DNA of 53,504 bases from JBCAWW01 sp039024315. Lineage in GTDB: Bacteria; Bacteroidota; Bacteroidia; J057. Location of the stretch: positions 1 to 53,504 of the forward strand of contig JBCCQN010000028.1 of assembly GCA_039024315.1 (NCBI GenBank). The letters are read 5' to 3'. The notes under the pieces were generated by a model that saw nothing but the letters and a program-made list of their open reading frames with translations, ran no database searches and had not been told where the DNA came from. Position 1 is the first letter of the stretch, and each line of letters starts with the position of its first letter. Made by a program: the position numbers and the translations under genes. Below, piece after piece: positions 7,799 to 18,100 of this stretch.

Positions 7799-10192
7799 CT
7801 ACTTCATTTGCACAATGGTCCAGCCTGCTCCCCCGTCCTCCACTGGGGCATCAACGGCGCTTTCGACATAGTTTAGATCTCCGAGGTGTTTACGGATCGC
7901 TTCGCGCAACACTCCAGTCCCTTTGCCGTGCAATATACGCACGCGATTGAGACCGGAAAGTCTCGCATTGTCTAAAAAGCGGTCTATCGTCGGTAGGGCT
8001 TCTTCTACCCTCATACCCATAATATCTGTTTCCGCTTTTACTTCTCGATTGCGCGCACCAATGATATTGACGGAGCTTGCTTTGATTTTAGGAGCCTTAG
8101 GGGCTTTAATCTTAGTGAGTTGATCAAGTTTTACCGTTAACCGCAGGTCTCCCACTACGACTACCCCACGCTTGCCCTGCAACTCATCCAGCGTACCAAA
8201 GGATTCGGAGCTTTTGAGTTTAACCCAGTCTCCTACTTCCGGCTTGCCAGACAGCACTTCGAGGGTTTCTCCAGCTTTACTACGGGCGGCTTTTATGGGT
8301 AATGGAATGCTTTCCACTTCAGGCATTTCGGCCTTAAGCTTCTCTCGAGCCTTTTGTGTGGCTTTTTTGGCAGCATTCTTTTCTTTGATCTCTCGAATTG
8401 TGTTTTCAATCTTACGATTGGCATCTTGAATGAGATTGCGCGCTTCGATCTTGGCCTCCCGTAGTATGGCTTTGCGCTCTTTTTTGAGCTTTTCTTTTTC
8501 GATACGATTATGGATCACCAGCTTTTCGAGCTCGCCTTCTTTCTGCTTATTCTTTTGTAGAAGGCGCGAGATTTCCATATTCTTTTTCTCCAACTGGCGA
8601 AGGAGTTTCTCAGTATCGATTTCTTCGCTGCCTACTTTCTTTCGGGCTTTCTTGAGGATGGTGTGATGCACCCCCACTCGCTGAGCCATCTCAAAAGCAT
8701 AAGAGCGACCGGGTAAGCCTTCGATTAAGTTGTAGGTGGGTTTAAGCCCTTTAGTATCAAATTGCATCGCGGCATTGCCGACACCAGCAGTAATCTCTGC
8801 ATAATCCTTGAGATTACCGTAATGAGTCGTGATGATGCCATAAGCTCTCTGGTTGACAAAACGCTCAAGAAAAGACTCTGCAATGGCTCCTCCTTGCTTA
8901 GGATCTGTACCGCTACCAAACTCATCGATCAAAAACAGGGATTTCTTATCCATATTGTCCCCCATTTGGCGCCATTGAAATAAACGAGAGGTATAGGTAC
9001 TCAAATCCGTATCTACTGATTGCTCGTCTCCAATGTCCAAAAAGAGACTTTCAAAAATTTTGAATTCAGAACCTTCTTCGACTGGAAGCAAAAAGCCACA
9101 TTGCAACATCAGCTGCAATAGGCCCAGCGTTTTTAAGCTTACCGATTTACCACCTGCATTAGGTCCAGAAACAATCAAAATCCTATGCTTATGATCGAGA
9201 CTCAAGCTGATCGGTACTACGGTCAACGTTTCTTGCATCGCCTTGAGCAAAAGCAAAGGATAGCGAGCATTGCGAAGGTGTAAGTTGGGTTTGTCCAAAT
9301 TGATTTGTGGCAGAATGGCTTCAAAAGCCACCCCTAGCTTCGCTTTGGCATGTATCAGTTCGAGCTGCACCATCACCTTACGAAAAGCCATCAGTCCCTC
9401 CACATATTCCCGCAATTCTGCACTGATCTCCTGCATGATACGAATGATCTCATTTTGCTCTTTGAATTGTAGCTCGCGCAGGTGGTTGTTCAAAGGCAAA
9501 GCGGCAGCTGGTTCCAAATAAACTGTGCCTCCCGTTTGCGAAACATCTTGTACAAAGCCATTGACTCTACCCTTGAAGTCTGCTTTGATGGGTATGACTA
9601 GACGCTCGTTACGGATGGTAATTTCTTTGTCCTGACTCCAATTTTGGTCGTTAGCTTGACGCAGTATTTTATATAGAGTATTGCGTAGCTCCTTGGAAGT
9701 ACTCCCCTGTTGACGACGTAGGCGGGCTAACTCTGGAGAAGCATTATCTCTTAGATTTCCACGTTCGTCTAAAATACCACGGATCCGCTTGATCAGCTTC
9801 TCTTCAAAGGGATGAGTATGCAAAAGGGCATACATTTCTGGATAGCTTTCTTGATCAGCGGCAAAATAGGCTCTGGCCGAGGCAATACCGTCAAGCCACC
9901 TTAAGATTTGAAACAGTTCACTTTGACCGATCCAATTGCCTTTGACTTTTAGCTTTTCGAGACTGTCCCCAGTAGAGATAAATAATCCTCCGGGAAAGCC
10001 CTCCCCAAATTCTAAGGCGTTCTGGAGTTCCGCGACGCGGTCCAACTCCGGCAACAAAATAGTCGGATCCGACATGGGCTGCAATTGCTGCAAGGCCTCT
10101 TTTGCTTCTTGACTATGTAAACGTTCCTCTACCCACTGCAGTACGACATCAAAGCCGAGTTTTTCATAGGTATTGGGATGATAGCATTTCAT
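7799..10192 (-). CDS. mutS2: MutS2 family endonuclease (ribosome rescue / anti-recombination ATPase)
   Basis: MutS-family ATPase with a C-terminal Smr nuclease domain; family members suppress homologous recombination or rescue collided ribosomes. The 797 residues match the family. The core domain is followed by the ATPase with Walker A GPNAGGKS (343-350), FLIDEFGSGTDP (Walker B) and TTHYGNLK. A basic coiled-coil linker spans roughly 515-630, and the Smr domain occupies the last 80 residues with HGKGTG. The usual LDLRG start of Smr reads DIMGMRVEEAL here. The start codon overlaps the stop of the DUF4296 gene (ATGA), so the two are translationally coupled. Confidence 0.96.
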   Translation of the reverse strand: MKCYHPNTYEKLGFDVVLQWVEERLHSQEAKEALQQLQPMSDPTILLPELDRVAELQNALEFGEGFPGGLFISTGDSLEKLKVKGNWIGQSELFQILRWLDGIASARAYFAADQESYPEMYALLHTHPFEEKLIKRIRGILDERGNLRDNASPELARLRRQQGSTSKELRNTLYKILRQANDQNWSQDKEITIRNERLVIPIKADFKGRVNGFVQDVSQTGGTVYLEPAAALPLNNHLRELQFKEQNEIIRIMQEISAELREYVEGLMAFRKVMVQLELIHAKAKLGVAFEAILPQINLDKPNLHLRNARYPLLLLKAMQETLTVVPISLSLDHKHRILIVSGPNAGGKSVSLKTLGLLQLMLQCGFLLPVEEGSEFKIFESLFLDIGDEQSVDTDLSTYTSRLFQWRQMGDNMDKKSLFLIDEFGSGTDPKQGGAIAESFLERFVNQRAYGIITTHYGNLKDYAEITAGVGNAAMQFDTKGLKPTYNLIEGLPGRSYAFEMAQRVGVHHTILKKARKKVGSEEIDTEKLLRQLEKKNMEISRLLQKNKQKEGELEKLVIHNRIEKEKLKKERKAILREAKIEARNLIQDANRKIENTIREIKEKNAAKKATQKAREKLKAEMPEVESIPLPIKAARSKAGETLEVLSGKPEVGDWVKLKSSESFGTLDELQGKRGVVVVGDLRLTVKLDQLTKIKAPKAPKIKASSVNIIGARNREVKAETDIMGMRVEEALPTIDRFLDNARLSGLNRVRILHGKGTGVLREAIRKHLGDLNYVESAVDAPVEDGGAGWTIVQMK

Positions 10193-10653
10193 TTTTCTTT
10201 GCCCTCAGGCTTCTTTTGCCAGACAGGTCTAATGTCTTCGGCTTTGGTTTTACTAGTGTCTTCGATCTTTTTGAGTCGCTCAAATTCCATAGACCTCGCT
10301 TTAGCAACAGAGAGTGAGTCCTCCAGTCTCTGGACATCAACATTAAAAGAGTCAATCATATCTCCATACAAAGAATCTAGCATAAAGGTTTCCTCCACAT
10401 AGTATCTGTAGGAAAGAAAAAAATCTTCACGACTTATGCCGTAGCGTTCTAGAATCTGATCATAGAGGTCTTCTCTTAGGGCATTGCGAGGTTGTAGCTT
10501 GGCTTCAAATCGCTCTGTGGCGGCGTCAGCAAAGTGTATCTCTCTCAATATTTCCTGCATTTGGGCAGGGGGGAGATAGTCAGCTTGGGTCTCTTTACAC
10601 GCTAGTAAAACGAGACTCATAATACCAATCAATAGAAGCCTAATTTCCATCAT
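10189..10653 (-). CDS. DUF4296 domain lipoprotein
   Basis: Small predicted lipoprotein of unknown function found across Bacteroidota. Of 154 residues, the first 19 form a signal peptide with lipobox LLAC (Cys19 from the first Met). The mature part is alpha-helical and acidic/basic, with the family pattern of a helix ending near HFADA followed by YGISREDFFLSYRYY, and a charged C-terminal tail ending in KKPEGKEK. Two adjacent ATG codons (10653 and 10650) are both possible starts. The gene ends inside the first codon of mutS2, and a good promoter match lies 47-80 bases upstream, so it heads that operon. DUF4296 assignment is from overall pattern. Confidence 0.8.
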   Translation of the reverse strand: MMEIRLLLIGIMSLVLLACKETQADYLPPAQMQEILREIHFADAATERFEAKLQPRNALREDLYDQILERYGISREDFFLSYRYYVEETFMLDSLYGDMIDSFNVDVQRLEDSLSVAKARSMEFERLKKIEDTSKTKAEDIRPVWQKKPEGKEK

Positions 10654-10699
10654 TTTTTAAAAAGAGTGGCTTACCCAAGCCTCTTTGTTGTATGAGGGA

Positions 10700-10732
10700 C
10701 AAAGATAAGGCAAAATAGCGGCTTATACTCAA
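10700..10732 (-). promoter_or_regulatory. Candidate promoter for DUF4296-mutS2
   Basis: Minus strand: TTG (10732-10730), 22-base spacer, TATCTTTG (10707-10700), an exact match to TAnnTTTG. Predicted start near 10693, giving a 5' leader of about 40 bases. The element sits in the divergent region shared with folA. Confidence 0.5.
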
Positions 10733-10769
10733 GCGCAATTTTCCTAATTTTACGGCCAAATCAATTCTT

Positions 10770-11270
10770 ATGCCTCTCAAAATCATTGCTATATACGCAG
10801 TATCTGAAAACGGAGTTATCGGCAAGGACAACGACCTGCCTTGGGATCTAAAAACGGACATGCGACATTTTATGCGTAGTACCAAGGGCAAAACGGTTGT
10901 CATGGGCCGTAAATCTTTCGAATCAATCGATTGTAAACCCCTCCCCAATCGCCGTAATATCATCATCACTCGCCAAAAGGACTATCAAGCCCTAGGTGCC
11001 GAAGTCGTTCATTCTCTAGAAGAAGCCATCGAAATAGCCAAAGAGGATGGTGAAGTTTGGATCACTGGTGGCGCAGGAGTCTATGAAGAATCTATTAGAA
11101 AAGGCTTTGTCAACCTTATTTACGAAACCCTCGTTCATGCGGAAGTAGATGGAGATGTTATCTTTAATTTCCCCAATCGAGAAGAATGGAAAATCGTAGA
11201 GGTAGATGCGCATCAGGCAGATGAAAAAAACGAATTTGCCTTCACTATCCGTACCCTCGAAAAAAAATAA
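10770..11270 (+). CDS. folA: Dihydrofolate reductase
   Basis: Reduces dihydrofolate to tetrahydrofolate with NADPH. The 166-residue protein has the DHFR pattern from the first residues: IIAIYAVSENGVIGKDNDLPW (the catalytic acid is the Asp after LPW, as in DLKTDMRHF), the NADPH motif GRKSFESI, and ITGGAGVYEE near residues 95-105. The ATG at 10770 places the first beta strand at the N terminus as expected. It is followed after 9 bases by a DinB-like gene on the same strand, and is divergent from DUF4296-mutS2 with 116 bases between start codons. No exact promoter box was found on the plus strand. Confidence 0.97.
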   Translation: MPLKIIAIYAVSENGVIGKDNDLPWDLKTDMRHFMRSTKGKTVVMGRKSFESIDCKPLPNRRNIIITRQKDYQALGAEVVHSLEEAIEIAKEDGEVWITGGAGVYEESIRKGFVNLIYETLVHAEVDGDVIFNFPNREEWKIVEVDAHQADEKNEFAFTIRTLEKK

Positions 11271-11279
11271 TAGGTTTAG

Positions 11280-11804
11280 ATGAATTGGCTTCCCCTTGAA
11301 AACGAATACGCCGACTTTTATGCCGGTTATGTCGCAAATATCAAAGGCAAAAATGTACTTAGGGTGCTCGAAGAACAGCTCGCAGCCATTCCCCCTAAGT
11401 TGGCAGATTTAAGTAAATCACAATGGGCCTATCGTTATGCCGAAGGCAAATGGTCCGTCAAAGAGCTCATAGGGCACCTTACCGACGCAGAAAGAGTCTT
11501 TGCTTACCGGGCTTGGCGTTTTGGTAGGGGAGATACTGAGACTGAGCTTCCTGGGTTTGATGAGAACGCTTACGTCAAAGGAGCCCATTTTGATACCTAC
11601 TCCGTAGAACTCTTAATTCAGGATTGGCAATCCACGCGCATGGGTACCTTAAGTTTACGACGCGGTCTCACCGATGAGATGGGACTCAATAGTGGGATCG
11701 CCTCCGGCAAACGTATGAGTGTAAGGGCCCTATTTGCGGTAACTGCTGGCCATACGATCCATCATATCAATGTATTGAATGAGCGATATGGCCTCGCCAT
11801 TTAA
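11280..11804 (+). CDS. DinB superfamily four-helix metal-binding protein
   Basis: Member of the DinB/YfiT-like fold, four-helix bundles with a metal held by three histidines; known members are thiol transferases or metal-dependent hydrolases, and many have no assigned substrate. Of 174 residues, His66 lies in the conserved SVKELIGHLTDAE helix and His158 and His162 in the C-terminal GHTIHHINVL helix (HxxxH), completing the metal triad. The start ATG is 9 bases after folA, so it is probably co-transcribed with it. Substrate cannot be inferred. Similar bundle proteins include bacillithiol transferases, so a small-thiol role is possible but unproven. Confidence 0.85.
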   Translation: MNWLPLENEYADFYAGYVANIKGKNVLRVLEEQLAAIPPKLADLSKSQWAYRYAEGKWSVKELIGHLTDAERVFAYRAWRFGRGDTETELPGFDENAYVKGAHFDTYSVELLIQDWQSTRMGTLSLRRGLTDEMGLNSGIASGKRMSVRALFAVTAGHTIHHINVLNERYGLAI

Positions 11805-11893
11805 GAAGACAGAGATTCATTTTGAAATCACCGTATTTACATCGGTAAAAATTTATATCTTACATATAACCCAGCCCCCCAAAGGAATATTTT

Positions 11894-13138
11894 ATGCTAT
11901 CACTCAATCAACAAATTAGCTCCCAAGAAGCCATACAATTAGAAGACCAATTTGGCGCCCATAATTATCACCCTTTACCAGTAGTGCTTGCCCGAGGAGA
12001 AGGCGTTTATGTTTGGGATCCCGAAGGCAAACAATATTTTGATTTTTTATCGGCTTACAGTGCAGTCAACCAAGGTCATTGTCACCCTCGCATCTTAAAT
12101 GCCTTGATCGAGCAGGCTCAACAGCTGACCTTAACTTCTCGCGCCTTTTACAATGATGTATTAGGGCCTTATGAAAAGTATATGACCCAACTTTTGGGTT
12201 ATGACAAATTACTTCCGATGAACACAGGGGTTGAGGGCGGCGAAACGGCGATCAAACTCTGCCGAAAATGGGCTTACGAAAAGAAAGGCGTAGCTGAAAA
12301 TCAGGCCAAAATTGTATTTGTGGAAGGTAATTTCTGGGGTAGAACGCTAGCTGCCATTAGCTCTTCTTCTGATCCCAGTAGTTACAAAGGTTTTGGACCT
12401 TATATGCCAGGCTACGAAATTATCCCTTACAATGATCTTGAGGCCCTTTCCAGAGTGCTTGAAGACCCTAATGTCGCAGGCTTTATGGTAGAGCCAATCC
12501 AAGGGGAGGCAGGAGTAGTCGTTCCCGATGAGGGCTATCTCAAAAAAGCCTATGACTTGTGCCAAGAAAAAAATGTACTCTTTATCGCCGATGAGGTACA
12601 AACAGGCTTAGCCCGAACTGGGAAGATGCTAGCCTGTGATTATGAAGGTTTTAAACCAAACATCTTGATTCTCGGCAAAGCTTTATCAGGTGGGGTGCTA
12701 CCAGTTTCTGCGGTTTTGGCCGATGATGAAATCATGCTTTGTATTAAGCCTGGTGAGCACGGTTCTACTTATGGTGGTAATCCTTTGGCTTGCGCAGTAG
12801 CCATGGAAGCGATGAAAGTTTTGGTAGAAGAGGACCTTGCAGGGAACGCTTATAAGCTGGGACAAGTCTTTAGAGAGCGCATGCAAGCTTATATCGATAG
12901 CGATCAAGATTTGGTTACACTTGTAAGAGGAAAAGGACTTCTCAACGCTATCGTTATTAATGACTCACCAGAAAGTAGTACCGCTTGGGACATCTGTATG
13001 GCCTTGAAAGATAATGGTTTATTGGCCAAGCCAACTCATGGCAATATCATACGTTTTGCCCCTCCCTTGGTTATCACCGAAGAACAATTGCACGATTGTT
13101 GCAATATAATAGAAGAAACCTTGCGCAATTTTACCTGA
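11894..13138 (+). CDS. rocD: Ornithine--oxo-acid aminotransferase
   Basis: PLP enzyme that converts ornithine and 2-oxoglutarate to glutamate-5-semialdehyde and glutamate, linking arginine breakdown and proline. The 414-residue class III aminotransferase has SAYSAVNQGHCHP near residues 53-65, NTGVEGGETAIKLCRKWAY at 110-128 (the ornithine aminotransferase signature), DEVQTG at 233-238 and the PLP lysine at 262 in ILGKALSGG. It starts at the ATG at 11894, preceded by AAAGGA. It lies 89 bases after the DinB-like gene on the same strand and 46 before the TraB-like pair. Confidence 0.95.
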   Translation: MLSLNQQISSQEAIQLEDQFGAHNYHPLPVVLARGEGVYVWDPEGKQYFDFLSAYSAVNQGHCHPRILNALIEQAQQLTLTSRAFYNDVLGPYEKYMTQLLGYDKLLPMNTGVEGGETAIKLCRKWAYEKKGVAENQAKIVFVEGNFWGRTLAAISSSSDPSSYKGFGPYMPGYEIIPYNDLEALSRVLEDPNVAGFMVEPIQGEAGVVVPDEGYLKKAYDLCQEKNVLFIADEVQTGLARTGKMLACDYEGFKPNILILGKALSGGVLPVSAVLADDEIMLCIKPGEHGSTYGGNPLACAVAMEAMKVLVEEDLAGNAYKLGQVFRERMQAYIDSDQDLVTLVRGKGLLNAIVINDSPESSTAWDICMALKDNGLLAKPTHGNIIRFAPPLVITEEQLHDCCNIIEETLRNFT

Positions 13139-13184
13139 TAAGGTTGCGTTTTGCAGACTAGTATACTTTAGCAAAGCTCAGGAT

Positions 13185-14123
13185 ATGTTGAAAAAGAAAG
13201 GCCTTTGGCTGATGATGTGTTGGATGAGTATAGCGGCTCTCCACGCCCAGCCACCCGTACGAGACAATGCCGGATCGCCGATGATCCGCGACATGCAACA
13301 GCCTCAAAATCAACAAGTTCTCCCTACTCAGGCCTTAATCTGGGAGGTACAGCGTTCCGATATTGAAAAACCATCCTACATTTACGCCATCTTGTATAAA
13401 GTGCCAAAGGATTGGTTCTTTTTGCCGCCCGGATTAAGCCCGATCGTTGAGTCTACAGATCGATTGATGCTAGAAACAGACCCCAATTATGTTGACAGAG
13501 ATGTCCTTTACAGAGGAGGTACGCCGATCGATTCTACACTTGAAGCCCTGCTCCATCGCCGCGAGTTTTACGAAGTCAATAAATTTTTTCAAGATAGTTT
13601 ATCGGCTCTTTCCAGATACAAATTGGAGAGTCGCTATAAGCCATTATTGGTAGCCCAACAGATGATGCAAGACTATTGTTTGGGTTATTTGCGCACAAGA
13701 GAGCCTTTCTGTTATGAACAATATCTTTCGCAGGTCATCAAAAAACCCATGAAGATCTTAGGATCTGAATGGACCAGAACTCCTTACCTCGACGCTATGA
13801 GTATCAATCAGCAAACCGAGCTACTCATGGAGGCTTATTATGACCGTCATCGGTTGAAAGCTCACTACGAAGAAGTGATGCGTGCTTATCGTCGCCAAGA
13901 TCTCGATGCGGTAGCCTTTCTCGCTGAGCGGGGACCAGATATGGGCGGTGGCACTGGACGTCTAATAGAAGCCAAAAACAATGCTTGGATTCAAACGATT
14001 GAATGGCATATGCAAAAAGAGAGCCTGTTCATCGCCGTCAATGCGGCCCAGCTACCGGGCGAATTTGGCTTACTCCATATGCTCCGCGTAAGAGGCTATA
14101 CGGTAACCCCTGTAATTTATTAA
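13185..14123 (+). CDS. TraB/GumN-like protein lacking the conserved metal motifs
   Basis: Secreted homologue of the TraB/PrgY/GumN/TIKI family, whose active members are metallopeptidases with two GxxH motifs and a glutamate. The 312 residues start with a signal peptide ending near LHAQ (residues 18-21). Compared with its neighbour at 14199, the first GTIH is replaced by AILY (68-71) and the second GAAH by NAAQ (286-289); the glutamate at 97 remains, as do the flanking segments (SYIYA...VPKDWFF, FIAVNAAQLPGEFG). The fold is therefore probably kept while the metal site is lost. It sits 75 bases before the intact paralogue. It may be a pseudoenzyme that partners the active copy, or a divergent protein with a new role. 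Confidence 0.8.
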   Translation: MLKKKGLWLMMCWMSIAALHAQPPVRDNAGSPMIRDMQQPQNQQVLPTQALIWEVQRSDIEKPSYIYAILYKVPKDWFFLPPGLSPIVESTDRLMLETDPNYVDRDVLYRGGTPIDSTLEALLHRREFYEVNKFFQDSLSALSRYKLESRYKPLLVAQQMMQDYCLGYLRTREPFCYEQYLSQVIKKPMKILGSEWTRTPYLDAMSINQQTELLMEAYYDRHRLKAHYEEVMRAYRRQDLDAVAFLAERGPDMGGGTGRLIEAKNNAWIQTIEWHMQKESLFIAVNAAQLPGEFGLLHMLRVRGYTVTPVIY

Positions 14124-14149
14124 TCAATTAGACGACTAATTAAGCTGAG

Positions 14150-14170
14150 CTCGCCAAATGCTTTGGCGAG
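14150..14170. other. Stem-loop between the TraB-like paralogues
   Basis: CTCGCCAAA (14150-14158) pairs perfectly with TTTGGCGAG (14162-14170) around a 3-base loop. No T run follows on the plus strand, so it may slow or process the transcript between the two genes rather than end it. Confidence 0.4.
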
Positions 14171-14198
14171 TAGAGCAAAATTCTAATTCAAGGCATTT

Positions 14199-15065
14199 AT
14201 GCGCATTTATCTAATTGGGGTTTTTATAGGCCTCTTTTGTTGGCAAATGAGTGGGTTTGCCCAAGACTCGGACTACAACTCTCTCCTATGGGAAATCAAA
14301 GGTAATGGCCTCAAACAGACCTCTTATTTATATGGGACGATCCATGTTATCCCGAAAGATTCATTTTTCATTGACGCTCCTGTAAGTAAAAGATTGAAAA
14401 AAGCAGATCGACTAGTCATGGAAATGAAGCTCAATATGGGAGCCATGATCAGTGCCATGAGAGCTATGATGCTGCCCAAAGATCAAAGTTTAGATCAATT
14501 TCTGACTGCTGAAGAAATGAGCGCCGTCCGCTCATTCATGACAGACTCAATCTCTCAACCACTCCCAGCCTTTGAGCGCATAAAGCCCCTGATGGTTTCA
14601 GAACACTTCTCGACCCAATACTGTATGGGGGGAGAACAAGAATCATATGAAATGTACTTTAGTCGGCAATTCAAGCAAATGAAGAAGCCTATTTCAGGCC
14701 TTGAAACCGCTAAAGAGCAGATGAAGTATTTGGACGGTGTCTCCATGGATGATCAAATTGAAGGCTTGTTACAAATTGTCAATACCCCAGAAGAAGTTTG
14801 TGCTCAATACGACCAAATGTTGAGTCTCTATCGTCAACAACGACTCGGCGACCTGCTGGGGATGACCGCTGATGAAGAGACGCTTGAAGAGTCATTGGAT
14901 GGATTACTGAATGAGCGAAATCAGAATTGGATTCCTCAACTTGAGAAAATGATGAAGAAGGAATCGGTCTTCATTGCCGTTGGAGCAGCCCACTTACCGG
15001 GGGAAAATGGTGTAATTGAGTTACTTAGAGCTGCTGGATACAAGTTAAAACCCATTGTAAAATAA
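14199..15065 (+). CDS. TraB/GumN family protein (intact motifs)
   Basis: Secreted member of the TraB/PrgY/GumN/TIKI family, putative metallopeptidase; members include conjugation pheromone shut-down protein PrgY and animal TIKI proteases. The 288-residue protein has a signal peptide ending around GFAQ (residues 19-22), the first motif GTIH at 46-49 within SYLYGTIHVIPKD, the conserved Glu75 in RLVMEMK, and the second motif GAAH at 262-265 within AVGAAHLPGENG. It has paralogy over its whole length with the upstream gene. A strong terminator hairpin follows 37 bases after the stop. Substrate unknown. Confidence 0.88.
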   Translation: MRIYLIGVFIGLFCWQMSGFAQDSDYNSLLWEIKGNGLKQTSYLYGTIHVIPKDSFFIDAPVSKRLKKADRLVMEMKLNMGAMISAMRAMMLPKDQSLDQFLTAEEMSAVRSFMTDSISQPLPAFERIKPLMVSEHFSTQYCMGGEQESYEMYFSRQFKQMKKPISGLETAKEQMKYLDGVSMDDQIEGLLQIVNTPEEVCAQYDQMLSLYRQQRLGDLLGMTADEETLEESLDGLLNERNQNWIPQLEKMMKKESVFIAVGAAHLPGENGVIELLRAAGYKLKPIVK

Positions 15066-15102
15066 CCGTCAATGCGGTAAATTTTACCGTTTACTTAACT
15101 GT

Positions 15103-15143
15103 CCTGCCCTTCTACTGAAAATAGAGGGGCAGGATTTTCTCTT
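15103..15143 (+). terminator. Intrinsic terminator after the TraB-like pair
   Basis: Left arm CCTGCCCTTCTA (15103-15114) pairs over 12 positions, one of them G-U, with TAGAGGGGCAGG (15122-15133) around a 7-base loop, followed by the T-rich tail ATTTTCTCTT. It separates the TraB-like genes from the histidine kinase. Confidence 0.8.
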
Positions 15144-15188
15144 GGAAACATTCTTTTGTAGATTTAGTCTATAGCTTTTTTGCCCAGT

Positions 15189-18100
15189 ATGTCTAGCAAG
15201 CGGCCATCCTTATTAGCCCACATTACAGCCAATCAAGATCCCTACGTCTTGCGTATGGTTTTGATTGCGGGGGGATTGCTATGCTTAGTTCTAGGCCCTA
15301 GCCTACCCTTTGTATTTCCCAAACTTAACATTCCGCTTTGGGTATCCCTAATCGTGGGTATTTCCGGTCTCAGCGTAGGGATACTGGCAGGCTATCACAA
15401 ATGGACCCGCAAGAATCTACCCGAAATCGCCTTTCTGGTTTTCATTCTGGTTTATTTAGCCATGATTTTCTTAGCCTACCTCAATGGGCTTAATTTTGCT
15501 TTTGCGGGAGTACTATTAGTCATACAAGTCCTCTTTGCTTTATCCTTTAGGCGCTTAGGAGATTTTGCCATCTTTGGTATGGCCAGTATTCTCTTGTTTA
15601 CTCTTTGTTCATTAGCCTTTTCCAGACTCCAAGTCCCTCCCAACCTCTTCGTGCTATTGATCAGTTCCGCTACGATTGCTTCTGGTCTTTATCTTTGGTT
15701 AAGAGAGTCTGGCCAAAAACGTATTCAGGATGCAGGTTTGTTGCTCGATGAGATGCTAGACCATACTGCAACTGCCACCTTTTTGATCGACACCCATGGC
15801 AGGCAGGTACTCTATGCCAACAGAGCAGGCGAAGACTTTTATCAAGTGCAAACTGATTCGGCACCCCTTACAGCGGAAAATCTATTAGGCCTTTTTGATT
15901 TGACTTCCTCCTTTCTTATTGTCCACCTAAAAACTCCCGGACACATTGAGGAAAGAGTAATTGCTTTGCGCGACGGCAGTGAAATAGAACTACAAATGCG
16001 TAAACTGGACTTAGGCTCTCACTATGCCTATCTCCTGCGGTCAACGCTCAGAGTTGCCCCAGTTTTAACGCATACGGCCAATACCCATCTGCCAGACACC
16101 TATCTCCAAGCTATACCAGATGTCTTTATCAGTTTAGATTATAATGGCAAAATCGTTTCTCTAAGATCTCCCAATCATTTCCAAGAACTGCAGCCAGTAG
16201 GCAGATTTCTGGACGAGCACTTTAGCGTCCTAAGCCGGCGAGTCATGTCCACGACCAAGCAAAAAGAAGCAGAAAAACTGCTCGAACAAGCCATGGTATC
16301 GAGTAAAATCAAACAGATGGAGTTCATGACTGTCTTGGAGGGGGTTAATCAATATTATGACTTAAGAATTGTCCCTGTTCCAGAACAGGAGAAAATACTG
16401 GCCATCATTCGGGATATCACCAATAATATAGAAGTCGAGCAAGCGCTCAACCAATCCGAGCAAAACTACCGCGAAATCTTCAATATTGGCACCGATGGAC
16501 TCATTATCCTCGATCCTAATACTTTCCGAGCTTACGAAACCAATCAGCTTGCCTCGGAAATATTAGGGTATAAGCCAGAAGAATTATCTGAAAAATCCTT
16601 ATTGAGCCTCAATGCCTTCCCTCAATCAGATGAATTAGAAAAACTGCTCAGTCAGAGTGATGCCGACAATATTACGAATCTCACCTGTACCTTAGTTCGC
16701 AAAGGAGGAGAATGGATTGAAGTAGAAGCCACCGCCAAAAAGGTAGTTATCGGAGGCAATTATCGCGTTATGTTGACCTTGCGAGACATCAGCGAAAAAA
16801 TTGAATTCAGCCAAAGAATTGGGCGTTATACCGATATGTTTGAAGCAGCCGATATCGGTATGATGCTGCTACATATGGAGGATACCGAAAATGATGCTAG
16901 CCTCCGCTTTGTTACCTGCAATCCACACGCGGAACAACTGATTGGCAAAACCGCTAATAAAATTGCTGGTAAATCCATCGATGAAGTAATGCCCCACTGG
17001 CGCATGCTCAAAGTGCCTGAAAATATGGCTCAAGTGGTCCAAACTGGAGAACCCATGTTGATAGAAAACATGCTCTACCATGATCGCAACCTCCAACCTC
17101 AATACTGGCGCACAAAATATATCCCCCTCCCGACTAGCTATCTAGGGATGCTCTTTGAGAAGGTTACCGAACAACGGACCCGTGAGCAGCAGCTTATTCA
17201 TAGTGAGCAACGCTTCAAAGATCTGTTCAATGGCTCGCCAGAGGGTATTTTTGTCACCGATCTAAGTGGCAAAATTAAGGACGCCAATCCCGCTGCTTGT
17301 CGTTTATACCAAAACGACGCCAAAAGTCTTTCTTTTCTCAGTTTTATTGATTTAGTCCCGCAAGAGCACCGAGCCGAGGCCAAAATGAAGCTCGATGAGA
17401 TGATCAAGGGGAATATCGGTTATATGGAGTCTTTTGCTTTGGCCAAAAATGGTAAAAGCATTCCCATTGAAATCAGAGGACGACAAATCGAATTTGATGG
17501 GGAATCTGCCGCGATACTGCACTTGAGTGATATCAGCGAACGTAGAGCGGCCGAGGATCGACTCAGATTATTTCGTAGTCTGATCAACCAATCTACCGAT
17601 GCTATTTTTGTCTTAGATCCCAAAACAGGTAAAGTCCTTGACTTTAATGAGCAAATGCCCAGCAGCCTAGCTTACAACAGTCAAGAAATGCGGGCTTTAA
17701 AGCTCTACGATTTCTCTATTACCCTTGAACAGCATAACCCACTACGCACCGAGGACATTATGCGCCTGACCGCCTCTGGCTCTTCTATCTACATCGGTCG
17801 CCACCGCCGCAAAGACGGCTCCTCCTTTCCTGTTGAAGTCAATATCGGCTCGGTCAATATCTACGATCGCGAATATTTGGTCGGCGTCGCACGAGATATA
17901 ACCGAACGCCTACATAATGAGGCCGCTATTCGCCAAAGCGAACAAAAATATCGCACCCTCGTCGAAAGGATGAATGAAGGCTTAATTCTTACTGATAATG
18001 ATGAAACGATCCTCTTTGTCAACGAGAGGATGGCACAAATTTTAGGTCTCAAAAGCACCGAACTACTTGGCCATCGCTCATTTGACGTCTTGCGAGGGGT

